Source: Elysia marginata
Lineage: Eukaryota; Mollusca; Gastropoda; Plakobranchidae
Reading direction: 5' to 3'
Length of the DNA stretch: 24,140 bases
NCBI GenBank assembly: GCA_019649035.1
Contig: BMAT01003871.1
Location: 37,200 to 61,339 of the forward strand
The position numbers and the translations under genes are program-made. Positions 1 through 10,045 of this stretch are shown here, piece after piece. Under the pieces are notes generated by a model. The model saw nothing but the letters and a program-made list of their open reading frames with translations. It searched no databases and was not told where the DNA came from. Every line of letters starts with the position of its first letter. Within the stretch, counting starts at the first letter, position 1.

Positions 1-15
1 AAAAAAAAAAAAAAA

Positions 16-404
16 CACCACAAGTAAAGGGAGCAACGACAAAAACCATTGCTAATGTAGAGAATAAGAGGGCATGGAGGTGTATGTAACAATTTATAAC
101 CTAGCGTGTTAATCACCGAAATACTGTGAACTTCACTAATTGTCGACTTATCTCAATTAATTAACGTACAGTAAACTCTCACACTGCCGACAAAAGGCAA
201 CGCTTATCGGTAGTTAAGAAGAAGGAAGGCAGGCCCATAATTTAGTCCTTTTATTACACGTGGGGGTAGGGTCGGGAGCGTGGGTTCCCGCACAGTCAAT
301 CAACTAAACAATCAGCCATCCAACATGGAAAAAAAAACTGGCCTTGCGAAATATCAACTAAGACCTTGTAGGCTTTATGACGATGATTCTAAAAGAGGAC
401 CAAC
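16..404. other. No gene seen
   Basis: After 15 A at the window edge there is non-coding sequence without recognised motifs. Nothing supports the small open frame that runs from 280 into the SINE. Confidence 0.6.
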
Positions 405-600
405 ACACGGCGTCGCGGTCGAGGGGTACAACACTAGGCTCTCGGATCGAGAGTTGCAGAGTTCAAACCTTGGACAGGTCGGAGCGGATCTGCAGCTTAG
501 CGGTAAGACACTCGCTCAGAGATCGGGAGGTGCATGGTTCCATACCCGTCCGAGTCAAACCAAGGACTTTAAGGGGGCTCGATATACAAATTTTTAAAAA
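405..600 (+). repeat. tRNA-derived SINE, family 1 (plus copy)
   Basis: From about 485 the sequence matches the reverse complement of 900-1010 closely: cttagcggtaagacactcgc (A-box side), gctcagagatcgggaggtgc, ggttccatacccg (degenerate B box), then tcaaaccaaggactttaa. A second tRNA-like segment with gcggtcgagggg and gagttcaaacc lies just 5' (405-475). The 3' boundary is unclear and is placed at the T/A-rich run near 600. Confidence 0.6.
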
Positions 601-819
601 AAATATTGACCTAGAAGCCTAAATTAAGCTATGCAGACATAGACCAGGTGCCAAAATCATGATAAAACTTATAAATTATTACTTAGCAGTCGTGGATGCC
701 ATGTTAGCGGCCGCCATCTTGGTAAGCGGGTCCAAAAAAGTTCGAAGTTATATCAGAGATAACGCTTTGGACAATTGAAAGCGTGCTGCTACACTGTAAT
801 GTAAGGAGCCGTTGCGTAC

Positions 820-1035
820 ACCACACACCTAGTCACTTTATCCTGACACCGGGCCGACTAGATTTAACACTAAATCCATAATGCCAGACACTAGGCGGAC
901 CAGTAGCTATTAGCAAATTTAAAGTCCTTGGTTTGAATCGGCCGGGGATCGAACAACGCACCTCCCGATCTCTGAGCAAGTATCTTAACGCTAGGCCACA
1001 GAGCCGGTGCTGCTCTCTGTTAGTCCAGAAGATAA
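820..1035 (-). repeat. tRNA-derived SINE, family 1 (minus copy)
   Basis: Read on the minus strand, it starts ctctgtggcctagcgttaag (A-box-like) and continues gctcagagatcgggaggtgc and gttcgatccccg (good B box), then the shared body tcaaaccaaggactttaa. It faces the copy at 405-600 about 220 bases away, so the two could pair as an inverted repeat. The few small open frames across both copies are SINE sequence, not genes. Confidence 0.65.
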
Positions 1036-1272
1036 TTTGCTTCATAATAGTTTGTCGAGTAACACATGCAAAAAACTTTTAGCAAATAAGTGGAATAATA
1101 TAATATGCTTTTTAAGAAAACGACAACGCAGGTGTGAACCTGGATGCGGTTAACAGTTAGACAAAGCTTGATTTGTGGTCAAACCACAGGTCAACCATTA
1201 GAAATGTTAGGAGTATTTCACTCTTTTTTTTCATTTTAACGATACAACACTTGGTTTGAAGTCAAGAATACG

Positions 1273-1273
<1 letters not shown>

Positions 1274-1332
<59 letters not shown>

Positions 1333-1549
1333 GAGCGAGACAGAAAGAGAAAAAGAGAGACAGAGACATAGAGAAAGATAAAAAGAGATAGAAAGATAGC
1401 AAAACAGAGACAGACAGAGAGAGATAGAGATAGAGAAAAAGAGAGACAGACAGAGAGAGATGGAGCGAGAGAGAGACAGAGAGAGATGGAGCGAGAGGGA
1501 GACAGAGACAGAGAGAGAAACAGAGAAACAGGGAGAGAGGCAAGCATAC
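1274..1549. repeat. (GA)n microsatellite and derived purine-rich tract
   Basis: Pure (GA)n runs (1274-1330) grade into GA/GACA imperfect repeats with a duplicated segment containing agagagatggagcgagag near 1455-1500. The minus-strand open frames here (Leu/Ser-rich) are simple-repeat translation, not genes. Confidence 0.95.
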
Positions 1550-2734
1550 TGACAAACGAAACCGGAGAGACAAGGTATTACGAAAGAAAACAGCCATACA
1601 CAAAAAGGTGCAAGAAACGAAAATTCTAAAATAATATCTCGTCCTTCGAGCAGGCACACTAATTTGTCTGAAAGGGCAATGTTGGCTTGCAAAGAAGGGA
1701 TGCTAACTTTGTCTTTTAATATCTAGGCTACGTCTTTCTGGTTGTATACTGATTTATTAACGCTTCGACTTGAAAATCGATTTTTTATGTTTAGATTATG
1801 TATATTTGTATAAAATGTACCTCGAGGTGAAACACAATAGCATTGTCTCTCAGACATGTTCGCTGACTATGTACGGACATCAAGCCGTTGACGTGAGACC
1901 CTTCTGGTCAAAATGAACGTGATCAAGGAATTTTGAGACTCTTACGTGAACGCAGACCCAGCAGTCGGAAATCAGAAACAGAAAAACACGTGCAACCTTA
2001 TACGGCTCTTTGTTTGCACAATTACTTTCTTTATGCCTCTACAGTCTCTAGTTAATCAACCGCCTCTTCATACAACCAAACCAATTATTTTCTCATTGTA
2101 TTTCTCTAGTGTATCTCTGCCTGTTTTGCCTGTCGGTTTTCGACTCACTACAAACCTTCTTTGCGTTACTATCATATGCCAACTAGATTCCTCCCGAGTC
2201 TACTTATCCAATTGCTTGTTTTCTAGCTTGTTTTGTAAACTAGTATAAAGTTGTTATCTAATACAATCGCTCTACTTTAGATTTCTTATATTTCTTTCTT
2301 TTTTAAGTTAAGAAAAAGGATCACTTGAGAAAATCCACTAATGAGTGATAACCTGTTAAAACGAATGGTTAGAAGAGATTGTGAACGCCGTTTTTTTTGT
2401 CAATGATTATTTTTAGTGGAGTATTTAAAATTATTCTCTTCAATTATTCTCTTCTTTAAAAAAAAAACCCTTAATCTTGTCCAACAGGTTTTTATTACTA
2501 TTATTATTTATGTTTGAATCTTACTTCAGATTGTATCCAAAACAATTCTAAAATCTATAAGTCTAAAATTACAGGCTCAGCAGAGCTCATCGGACGCTTT
2601 AAGGTTTCTCACAACAAAAGCCTTTCAGCAAAACATTTAATTTACATTTAACAACGGAGGAGAAAAAAAAGATAATTAGGAAAATGTCAAGGAATGTAAA
2701 GAGTGCCTTTTCACCCATTTTTTTATTTCAAATC
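1550..2734. other. No gene seen
   Basis: AT-rich sequence. The 100-codon plus frame 1946-2248 has no recognisable domain, no composition typical of coding sequence and no supported splice context, so I do not call it. Confidence 0.55.
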
Positions 2735-2838
2735 TCATGGGGTTAGGGATGTGTCGAAATTAGGTCTCAGCCAGAGTTAAGACGCCCTACCCTGAAGGGC
2801 AAATAAAAACTGAACAAAATTTATTATTATTATTATTA
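2735..2838 (+). mobile_element. Retroposon 3' end with (TTA)n tail
   Basis: A GC-richer block (catggggttagggatgtgtc to accctgaagggcaaataaaa) is followed directly by (TTA)n at about 2819-2838. Composition and tail resemble a 5'-truncated LINE or SINE end, but no family was recognised. Confidence 0.35.
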
Positions 2839-4233
2839 AAGATTCGAGCAGTATCTTTATATCAACAGAAGCTAAAAAAAGTTTGAATTATTTTCTATCC
2901 CTTTTCACCTTCTGAGATAAAACGCAAATAGATTGGAATAATTAAGACCTATGATCTAGCGCAAACTCTTCTTTTCTACCCATACACTGTTTTATGTTTT
3001 CATATTCATGCTGCCTTAAAAGTTCAAAAGAGTTAAGTACAAAAAGCTATTCCAAATGCATAAAACATTGAAACCTTTCAAAGGTTCTTTGCAGTGTGTT
3101 TGAGTATTGATGTTTAACATGAGAAACTCTTAGATTGTTTTGATAAGTGAAAGCATTACACACAATTAGAATAATCAAAATCAAAAGAAAAAATCATTTT
3201 TAGCCAAAAATATAAGTGAGGGGGAAAAGATAAAATAATCCAAATTGAATTTTACTTTCGTTTTTGGGGAAACTGTACACTGAGAGTTTTAGATTTAAAC
3301 CGTAATTCGTATAAGTATCATTATTCGTCAATATATCAAACGCTTTAAATAGGGAACATCACACTGCACTGAATGCAGTTAGAAACGGACTGCTATAATT
3401 GTATGAGCCTAATTTTGGTCTTTACAGGTTTCGAAATTATCCTCTTTGGAGATCCAAACAAAAAGGTGCGTGATAGATTCTTCAATACCGTTCAGTCTGG
3501 TATAAAGACAGGCACGAGAACACTGCAAGGGGAGTTAACCTAACCCTGTTGCGCTCTAATGAAATGATTAGTCAGGCCAGTGAGTTTCAACCATTTGACA
3601 GAGAGACAACCCAATCATCTTGTTAGACTTAATAATGTACAATAAAACCCTTATCTTTTAATTCCATCTCAAGCCAGGGGGGTGCTCTTTTCAGATGTTT
3701 AAATCTGCTGTGTATAGATGTTGGACCAACTCGGAACAGTATCGAATCTACTTCATGTCGAGAAAATTAGATTGGAAATTAAGTTTAATTCAAGGAAGGA
3801 TAAAATTATCTATGTTGAAGCTTAATGTCGATTTCTGCATTTTAAACTAAATCAGGATAACATGATATGAGACAGTTTTTAAAATTGTTTTATCAAAATG
3901 GTGAAACGACTTGTTCTGTTTGGGCAGAACTATGACGATTTGTGATTTGTGAAAAATCTTATACTTCAAGTGATAAGTTTTTACTTTCTCACAATTACAA
4001 ATCCTTCAATTTATGTTCGTATGTCAATCACTTGCTTTCGTTGGGTACCTATTCCCAGTATACCTCTCTATTGCTTTCTTATTTTCTCTCTGTCTGCCTG
4101 TTTCTCCCCCCTAATCTCTTTAGCTGTGTACGTGCCTCTCTCCCTCTTTCACTCTTTATTCTTTTATTTTTCTTTAACTCTCTCTTTGTCTCGTTGTTTA
4201 TTGTTCTTCTTTGATCAAAAGCACAGTCTGTTT
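2839..4233. other. No gene seen
   Basis: AT-rich. A pyrimidine-rich run (about 4060-4200) just before the (AGA)n tract gives Leu/Ser/Phe-rich frames that look compositional. Confidence 0.55.
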
Positions 4234-4295
4234 AGAAGAAGAAGAAGAAGAAGAAGAAGAAGAAGAAGAAGAAGAAGAAGAAGAAGAAGAAGAAG

Positions 4296-4325
<30 letters not shown>
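4234..4325. repeat. Pure (AGA)n microsatellite, 92 bp
   Basis: About 30 uninterrupted AGA triplets give poly-Arg or poly-Glu in two plus frames; neither is a credible protein. It is all-purine on one strand and mirror-symmetric. Confidence 0.98.
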
Positions 4326-4326
<1 letters not shown>

Positions 4327-6487
4327 GCAACAACAAGATTGGAAACTGTTTCTCTTTCATAATTCTAAATGCGAACTGCTTATCTTCTTCGATAAAACCT
4401 AATTACTACTAACTGCGTCTTCATATACAGCAATACACAGCCATTCCCTCTTTACGAAGCGCCCTGCCATGTCACACGGGTTCCGGAAGAGCTGTGATTG
4501 ACAACTGTAGTTCTAAACACGAGCATAATGACTAATTCACAAAATGAAAGTCATTTCGAATGCCTCAGTGAGCACACAAAATGTCCCTAGAGCTTACTAA
4601 ATAAGGCTACTTCAGAAACATTTACCTTCCTCCTTTTCCTCCTTTCTTTTTGCTTCCATTTTTCTCTGTTTTCGAAGTCTCGAGTTTCGTGCTCAACTTT
4701 TCTTTCTATCTGTCCATCTTCATTCTTTTCCCACCTTATTTACCAGTGACTATCCTCTTCCATCTCCTTTTTTGTCGCTTAAGACCTACCCTATTGCATT
4801 TTTACACTAATACAGCTTGGAATTCTTTGAAGAAGGACAGTTCCCGTTACTTTTTTTCCAACCTTTCTTTATTCTTGTAATTGCATGAACTGCTCATCTT
4901 GGTAACAATCTTGCTGCTCACACTCTGTAACTGATGGCAGTATATAAAAGCTTGTCCCAAGAAGAACGTTTATTTCTCATCTTCTCACACAAAACGGACA
5001 TAGCCTTCTTGTAAGTTGGTCGGGCACCAAAGAAATTGCGCACCTCGTGAAAAGTTTTTTGAACAGTTCCGTATCAGGTAAAGTACTGGTAATAGAAGTA
5101 GAAGAGAGTTTCTTTTCTTTTTTTTTTTGCATTTTACGTAGTTAGCTATAATATAGATTAGTCTAAAATTGTAACATTCATAAGTTTCATAGAAACTAAG
5201 CAAAGCATCATGTACGATACCATTATACGAGTTAAGAAGATGCAACATGTTTATATTATTTTTAACGTCCACTTGCGGAAACCACTAGATCGAAGTCACT
5301 TTTTAAAAAAAAATATCGATCTATGAACATGGATATATTGCTGGCGTGCTTCTAAATGCTCTGTAAAAGTACATAGTCGATCCGAGCCAATAATGTTTAC
5401 TTTTGAAGGAAAAATAACTGGAAATTCCTTACGTGAGTTAATAAAATACCAAACAGGAAGTCCAATTATCAGAACATAGTTTTTAGGTGACTTATCCGGT
5501 TTTGGAAGAGGACTCCTCATCTGTAGGAAATGCAATTCAAACAACCGTAACGCTAGTTTTATCAATTCAAAGCCTAGCGCGATTCAATCATCAATGGTAG
5601 TTTACCCTGATCATCATTTGATCATCTAATAGGCCTGTTCTCTGTTCAATGAAAAAGAACTGTAAAGTTATGAAAATAATTTTAGGTTAGCCATATTTTC
5701 ATAGCCACCATCTTTCAAAATGTAAAGATCTACTTCGAAGATACTTTTTTTTAAAATACCGGTCAACTGCTCCTTCTACGAACGGTGAAAATGATCTATA
5801 AATCAGTTCAACAGACTTAAAAATAAGGCTTAGAGGCCAAAAGGTGAAACATTTTTTTATTCTTTAAGGTTTTGTTACAAACCCTGTCAAAATGTTGATA
5901 GCTTTCAACTGCCAAGACCGAGGTCTACATGTAGTTCTAGATTTCTGTGTAGATTTGATGTGAATAATATCTAGATCTAGATATAGCTTTATTTTCATTT
6001 GTATTCCCTAGACCCATTTTTGTTCCAGAATTATGTATAATGAAGCAAAAGCTTTGACCTTCCATTCTGCCAAATTTTAACTTAAAAACTTTGGCTTCTT
6101 TCGTTGCACAAAAAATGTTTGTAAATCTAATTGGTTTTTTTAATTTATCTAGAAAACATAGCAAAAACCTACTTTCATGGAAGTATAATCTAGCTTTAAG
6201 TAACAACGATGAACGTATCATCTAGCTTTTACAACCTCTAGCATTCAAATTCAGGGGTTGCAGTTGACACCGAAGCAGATCTATACCTTATTGACTTAAA
6301 AAATACACACTTGTATTGTAAATTTTTAGAGGTTGATGTCTTTAAAAACCATACTCTTTTTTAAGCTCATTCAAAGAGAAAATACCGGCAGTTTAGACCT
6401 TAGTTCCATTAGAATAAAAATACTGGCGTACTGTTTTGGCTTTTAGATGTTCTACAATAACAAATGGGTAAGACCCATATATCAAGG
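4326..6487. other. No gene seen
   Basis: Small open frames at 4650-4880 (+), 4985-5272 (-), 5296-5565 (-) and 5937-6221 (-) show no domain or family pattern. A TCTAGATCTAGAT string near 5970 is the only repeated motif noticed. Confidence 0.5.
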
Positions 6488-6550
6488 TAAGATAAAAGAA
6501 AACTTTATTCATCCCAGCAGGGCAAAGTCATACACATGTACACCATCGTC
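6488..6550 (-). mobile_element. LINE/SINE 3' end fragment
   Basis: On the minus strand it reads acatgtgtatgactttgccc, then tgctgggatgaataaagttt. 'Ccctgctgggatgaataaag' resembles the 3' end of many animal non-LTR retrotransposons. No coding part is attached. Confidence 0.45.
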
Positions 6551-6782
6551 ACAAACCGGAGGACTAATTACAAACATAGATGAGTAATATAATCATAGTA
6601 TTGTAGAATAAGACAGCTTAAGTTTTTGTTTATAAAAAAGTATACGGTTAAAGGGTAAAATAATTTTACTTCAACTTGATATAAAACTAACACGCGCTAG
6701 TACAAGTGTAACCGAACAATATACCGCGTAATATATGGGTAAGAATTTCATATCGAAGGAGATAGGCCAATCAGTCATCACA

Positions 6783-6998
6783 CCAAAAATATAATAAATT
6801 TTATTAATTTATTTCGTTTTATTTATTTTATGCACCTATATAAATCCCTTTCGGGAAATTTGGCTTCGTCACTCAACGTAACTGTGCCGCCACAGAGCAG
6901 CGCCAGCAGACCGGTGCATTTGAAGTTCGGGAATCGAACCCGCGACCTCCAGTTCTCGAGTCCGGCGCGCTAACCACTCTTCCATGCTGCTCCTAAAA
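6783..6998 (-). repeat. tRNA-derived SINE, family 2 (minus copy)
   Basis: On the minus strand it reads ggagcagcatggaagagtgg, ttagcgcgccggactcgaga, a perfect B box ggttcgattcc (plus coordinates 6930-6940), then the body ggcgctgctctgtggcggca, cagttacgttgagtgacgaa and gccaaatttcccgaaaggga, and an AT-rich tail. The body is shared with 11652-11815. A coding call over this interval is not justified: the short minus frame 7066-6869 is the SINE. Confidence 0.75.
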
Positions 6999-9242
6999 GT
7001 CTGCGTCACGCATGAAATAATAGAGACCTTGCGCGCAGACGACGATAACGTATGGCGTAATAACACCCATAGCTAGCGTGGGTTATGCAGCAGACGATTG
7101 GCCAACGGCCTCCGTTAGCCCATCAGTCATCCTGGATTTCATCTATGGGCTTCACCCTCCTAAGGGGACCAATAACGTATGCTCTTTAATAGGATTTTGT
7201 CTCTTCAAATTATCATTACACTCTGAATTACATGCTGTTCTTCTTAAGGAAAGAGAATGAAAGATCTGTAGATAAGTGAGTCGGCATACCTTGTAGCAGT
7301 TTTTTAGCTACTCTTAGCCACCCGCTTTGATTCTTTAAACTCCTTAAAACACGAAAGATAGGATGGGTGACATTTTTTATGTCAGTCAATTCTTAAAAGT
7401 TGCCTCACAGCACAGTGTGGTTATAATAACCATTATCTTGTGTTTTTGATTGAATACCATTATTGTTTATTTCCTAATGACTTTCTCTTATTTACTCGCA
7501 TTTTGTTGAGTAATAATTATTTCCCCAGCATGTAATACCAAAGGTAAGAATGCTTCTTACAGTCAAAGTATAAAGTAATTTTTAAATTTTTTTTTTGGTT
7601 CAAGTTAAGTTACTTTAGGTTTCTTAGACAATGGATTCTGGAGTGTGCTTTCCACTATATCTGTGCTTTGTGCCTATATAAGAAATAATTATGTATATTT
7701 CAGCTATCGATTAGCAAAGAAGGTTCGCTTCACGTGCTTTACCGCTAATCTCATTCTCTATACTTAAGACTTCGGTAGGAAGGACAGGCTATTCGTCTAC
7801 TATTAGATGCTTCATTAGCATCCCTTTGACAATTTGCAATTACGGATATGATCGTATAATCGTCACTAAGGAGAGAACAATTATAGTTTAAAACTTATAA
7901 ACACATTCATGGACTGCCACCAGTCAAACCTACATTATTTTTTTGTGTAAGTCCTTAACCGCTTAGAGTTTTTAGTATATTCTAATGGAGCGTTGGGTCC
8001 TAAATCAATCATAGGAAAGTCCAACGAGGTGTGATAGATGAATATTCTTGATGGCTTGTAAGATTGGTTAACACTAAAATTTCAGGTTTTTGAAGATTTC
8101 GATGTTTTTTTGTCACACTTAATTCAAGATTAATCCAAATGTTTTTTTTTCGCATCGTGATTTTTTTTTAGTTTTGTTTTAAGAGCTGCAACATTTATTT
8201 TGGCTAGTAAGTAAAAATCGAAACAAAGCTTTCGGCAATTTCTTATTCACTTTGTCTCAATAACTGGTGTTAATATTATTTTCGAAAGTTTTGCTGTTAT
8301 TTCTAATTCTGAAAATATCTGAACTACAAATAGACACTGTAGAAAGTCAAGCATTGAAAGCAACATAAAAGAAAGAACAACAATAAACCAGCTTTACAAC
8401 CTACAATAAAGATGTTTTTAACGAGACACAAACGCAAATTTTTAATTCACTAGGTTCAGATATTTAGCATTAGTGGAAATAGCTCAATAAAAAGTCAAGT
8501 TTGATACGTACCGTAGAAAACGACATTTTACAGCATATATTTAACACTCAAGTGCCTCCATCTTCGCTATCATTAAAAGACAGATAATTCAAGGGAGGCT
8601 ATTCCAAAAGCAACCATCAGGGGGTGGCGACTTGTGAAGCTTCCGCAATAGTACGTTTCAATCAAAACTATGCGCGTTTTTCCGCAATACTATTTTTGTT
8701 TCTTTCCGAATTCATTTGAAATTTTGCGCAGTAAGTCACCCAAACTATATTTATATTTTTTTTACACTTTCGTGAAAGTGGATCTAATGAAAAGAAAATA
8801 AATATTTTTAGATAATAAGAAACGCATAATTGTCTCATTCAGCGGAGCCGGAGCCAAAAAATCTGTTTTTTTCCAGTAAGATAATAGACATGTCTCAAAG
8901 TGCGCATACAATGAGACTGTTCCATGAACCTTACAAAAATTATCTAAGAGTAGTTCTCTTGAGCAATGGTGAGCTTTTAGCCGAAGATTCAGCACCAGAG
9001 TTATTCGAATAAACAACCTTGCCCAAAGAAGAGCTCGCTGGTGATCCCACCTTTTGAATTTTCCACACATGAGAGATTAGTGCTGAAACAGTCCCATAAG
9101 AACACCGTAGTAGGTGTTTGTAAGCGAAATTACGCTATGGAACACAACTCAGCAATAACACATTCCAAGCGCTTTGAGGCACCCCTGTGCTGTGAATCTC
9201 TTTTAAAGCTAGCAACTCTTGATATTTAAAATGTAAAGTAGA
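6999..9242. other. No gene seen; GC-richer block at 7020-7180
   Basis: The block at about 7020-7180 is markedly more GC-rich than its surroundings and lies just beyond the 5' end of the minus-strand SINE. It may be part of a longer repeat that I do not recognise. The rest is AT-rich. Short frames at 8762-9070 (-), 8830-9012 (+) and 9041-9229 (+) overlap one another and show no family signature. Confidence 0.5.
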
Positions 9243-9253
9243 CCCTACACGAT

Positions 9254-9277
9254 CAATTATATTGCGCAATATAATTG
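9254..9277. repeat. 24-bp perfect palindrome in left end of Harbinger element
   Basis: CAATTATATTG, CG, then CAATATAATTG forms an exact inverted repeat with no spacer. Related CAATTATATTG or CAATTAAATTG modules recur at about 9289, 9390, 9405, 9429, 9978, 9987 and 10022. Confidence 0.85.
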
Positions 9278-9487
9278 TCAATACTCGGTATTGCCAATTA
9301 AATTGTCCGTGTAGGAACTATATTGAAGACTTGCGCAATTGTATTGATGGAATCAAAATCTGCTTGATATTCTCTTGCTCAATTATATTGACATCAATTA
9401 TATTGAGAAAATAATTGACCGTCTATGGTAACCGTCAATTAAATTGCACAATAATACCATTTGCCTTCGAGATTTCGAACCGCAAAT

Positions 9488-9700
9488 ATGGCTGACAAAG
9501 AAGAAGACAGGACCTTTTAATTAGATTACATTGAATGCTACAAAGTTTGCCAGCATTGTGGATGGTACAAAGTGACGATTACAGAAACAGACAGAAGAAG
9601 GATGCAGCTTACGCTGTGCTATTTCAACAGTTCCAGAAAAACTTCCCAAAGTACACAAGAGACGATGTAAAAAAGCTGAACTCTTACAGAACCAATAATT
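9488..9700 (+). pseudogene. Harbinger-associated MADF/Myb-like protein, broken
   Basis: It starts MADKEEDRTF at 9488 and then meets a TAA at 9518. It resumes in another frame (from about 9540) as SLPALWMVQSDDYRNRQKKD, followed by AAYAVLFQQFQKNFPKYT and RDDVKKLNSYRTN. The pattern P-x-L-W, then D-Y-[KR]-N-[RK], then a second helix and a final V-K-K-x-L-N-S-x-R-T matches the MADF domain as I know it. The stop, the frameshift and the abrupt loss of similarity after about 9695 mean no working protein. Confidence 0.7.
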
Positions 9701-9950
9701 GTTGTTGTTTTTTTTATCAGGGGCTCAACCATTTGCAATAGCTCATAATATGACGCAACATCCATGCTTAGAAAATTTTTAAAATTAACTGGCTCATTAT
9801 GGCTCAGTTCACGTAGTAATTTGGTGTGGCCAAACGTTGAACGCTTCAGGAACCATTCCATTGACCACTTTGCGCATTTTCTTCTTGGAGCATCGTTTTT
9901 ATTTTCTACCGCTTGGTCAAAGTCGTCTATCCTTCTTCAACGGATGGCAA
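9696..9950 (-). pseudogene. HARBI1-like transposase, N-terminal remnant
   Basis: Minus-strand translation gives RRKCAKWSMEWFLKR, then TKLLRELSHNEPVNFKNFLS and MDVASYYELLQMVEPLIKK. The order WxxxWLxxR, then LLxEL, then F-x-x-F-L-x-M, then Y-x-x-L-L-x-x-V-x-P-x-I is the conserved N-terminus of PIF/Harbinger transposases. A TGA lies upstream, near 9933-9935 in plus coordinates. Similarity ends at about 9698, where the MADF remnant of the opposite strand begins, so the DDE region was deleted. The remaining residues of the open frame below that point are antisense to the MADF fragment. Confidence 0.72.
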
Positions 9951-10045
9951 AGCCAAAATGGACTTGTTTTCGCGCAATTTAATTGTCAATTATATTGACC
10001 GTGTGTGGGCAACAAAATATTGTCAATTATATTGTGCAACCAGAT

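Larger units (their letters stand above)
9243..10010. mobile_element. PIF/Harbinger deletion derivative
   Basis: The left end CCCTACACGATCAATTATAT and the inverted right end (reverse complement CCCACACACGGTCAATATAA) are imperfect terminal inverted repeats. Between them are remnants of two convergent genes: a MADF-like DNA-binding fragment on + and a HARBI1-like transposase N-terminus on -. That two-gene layout is the one known from Harbinger elements. The transposase catalytic part is missing, so the copy is non-autonomous. Several CAATTATATTG modules sit near both ends. I could not settle a 3-bp target duplication (TWA expected). Confidence 0.7.

Noticed and set aside
1231-1692. Leu/Ser-rich minus-strand open frames
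   Set aside because: Translation of the (GA)n-derived tract; no non-repetitive coding sequence.
3949-4402. Frames with poly-Arg or poly-Glu
   Set aside because: Produced by the (AGA)n microsatellite.
8762-9229. Three overlapping short frames of 60-102 codons on both strands
   Set aside because: No domain pattern, mutually overlapping, no supported splice sites; consistent with chance.
9535-9741. Intact MADF protein gene
   Set aside because: The N-terminal part is in another frame behind a stop, and similarity ends abruptly at the junction with transposase remnant; called a pseudogene.
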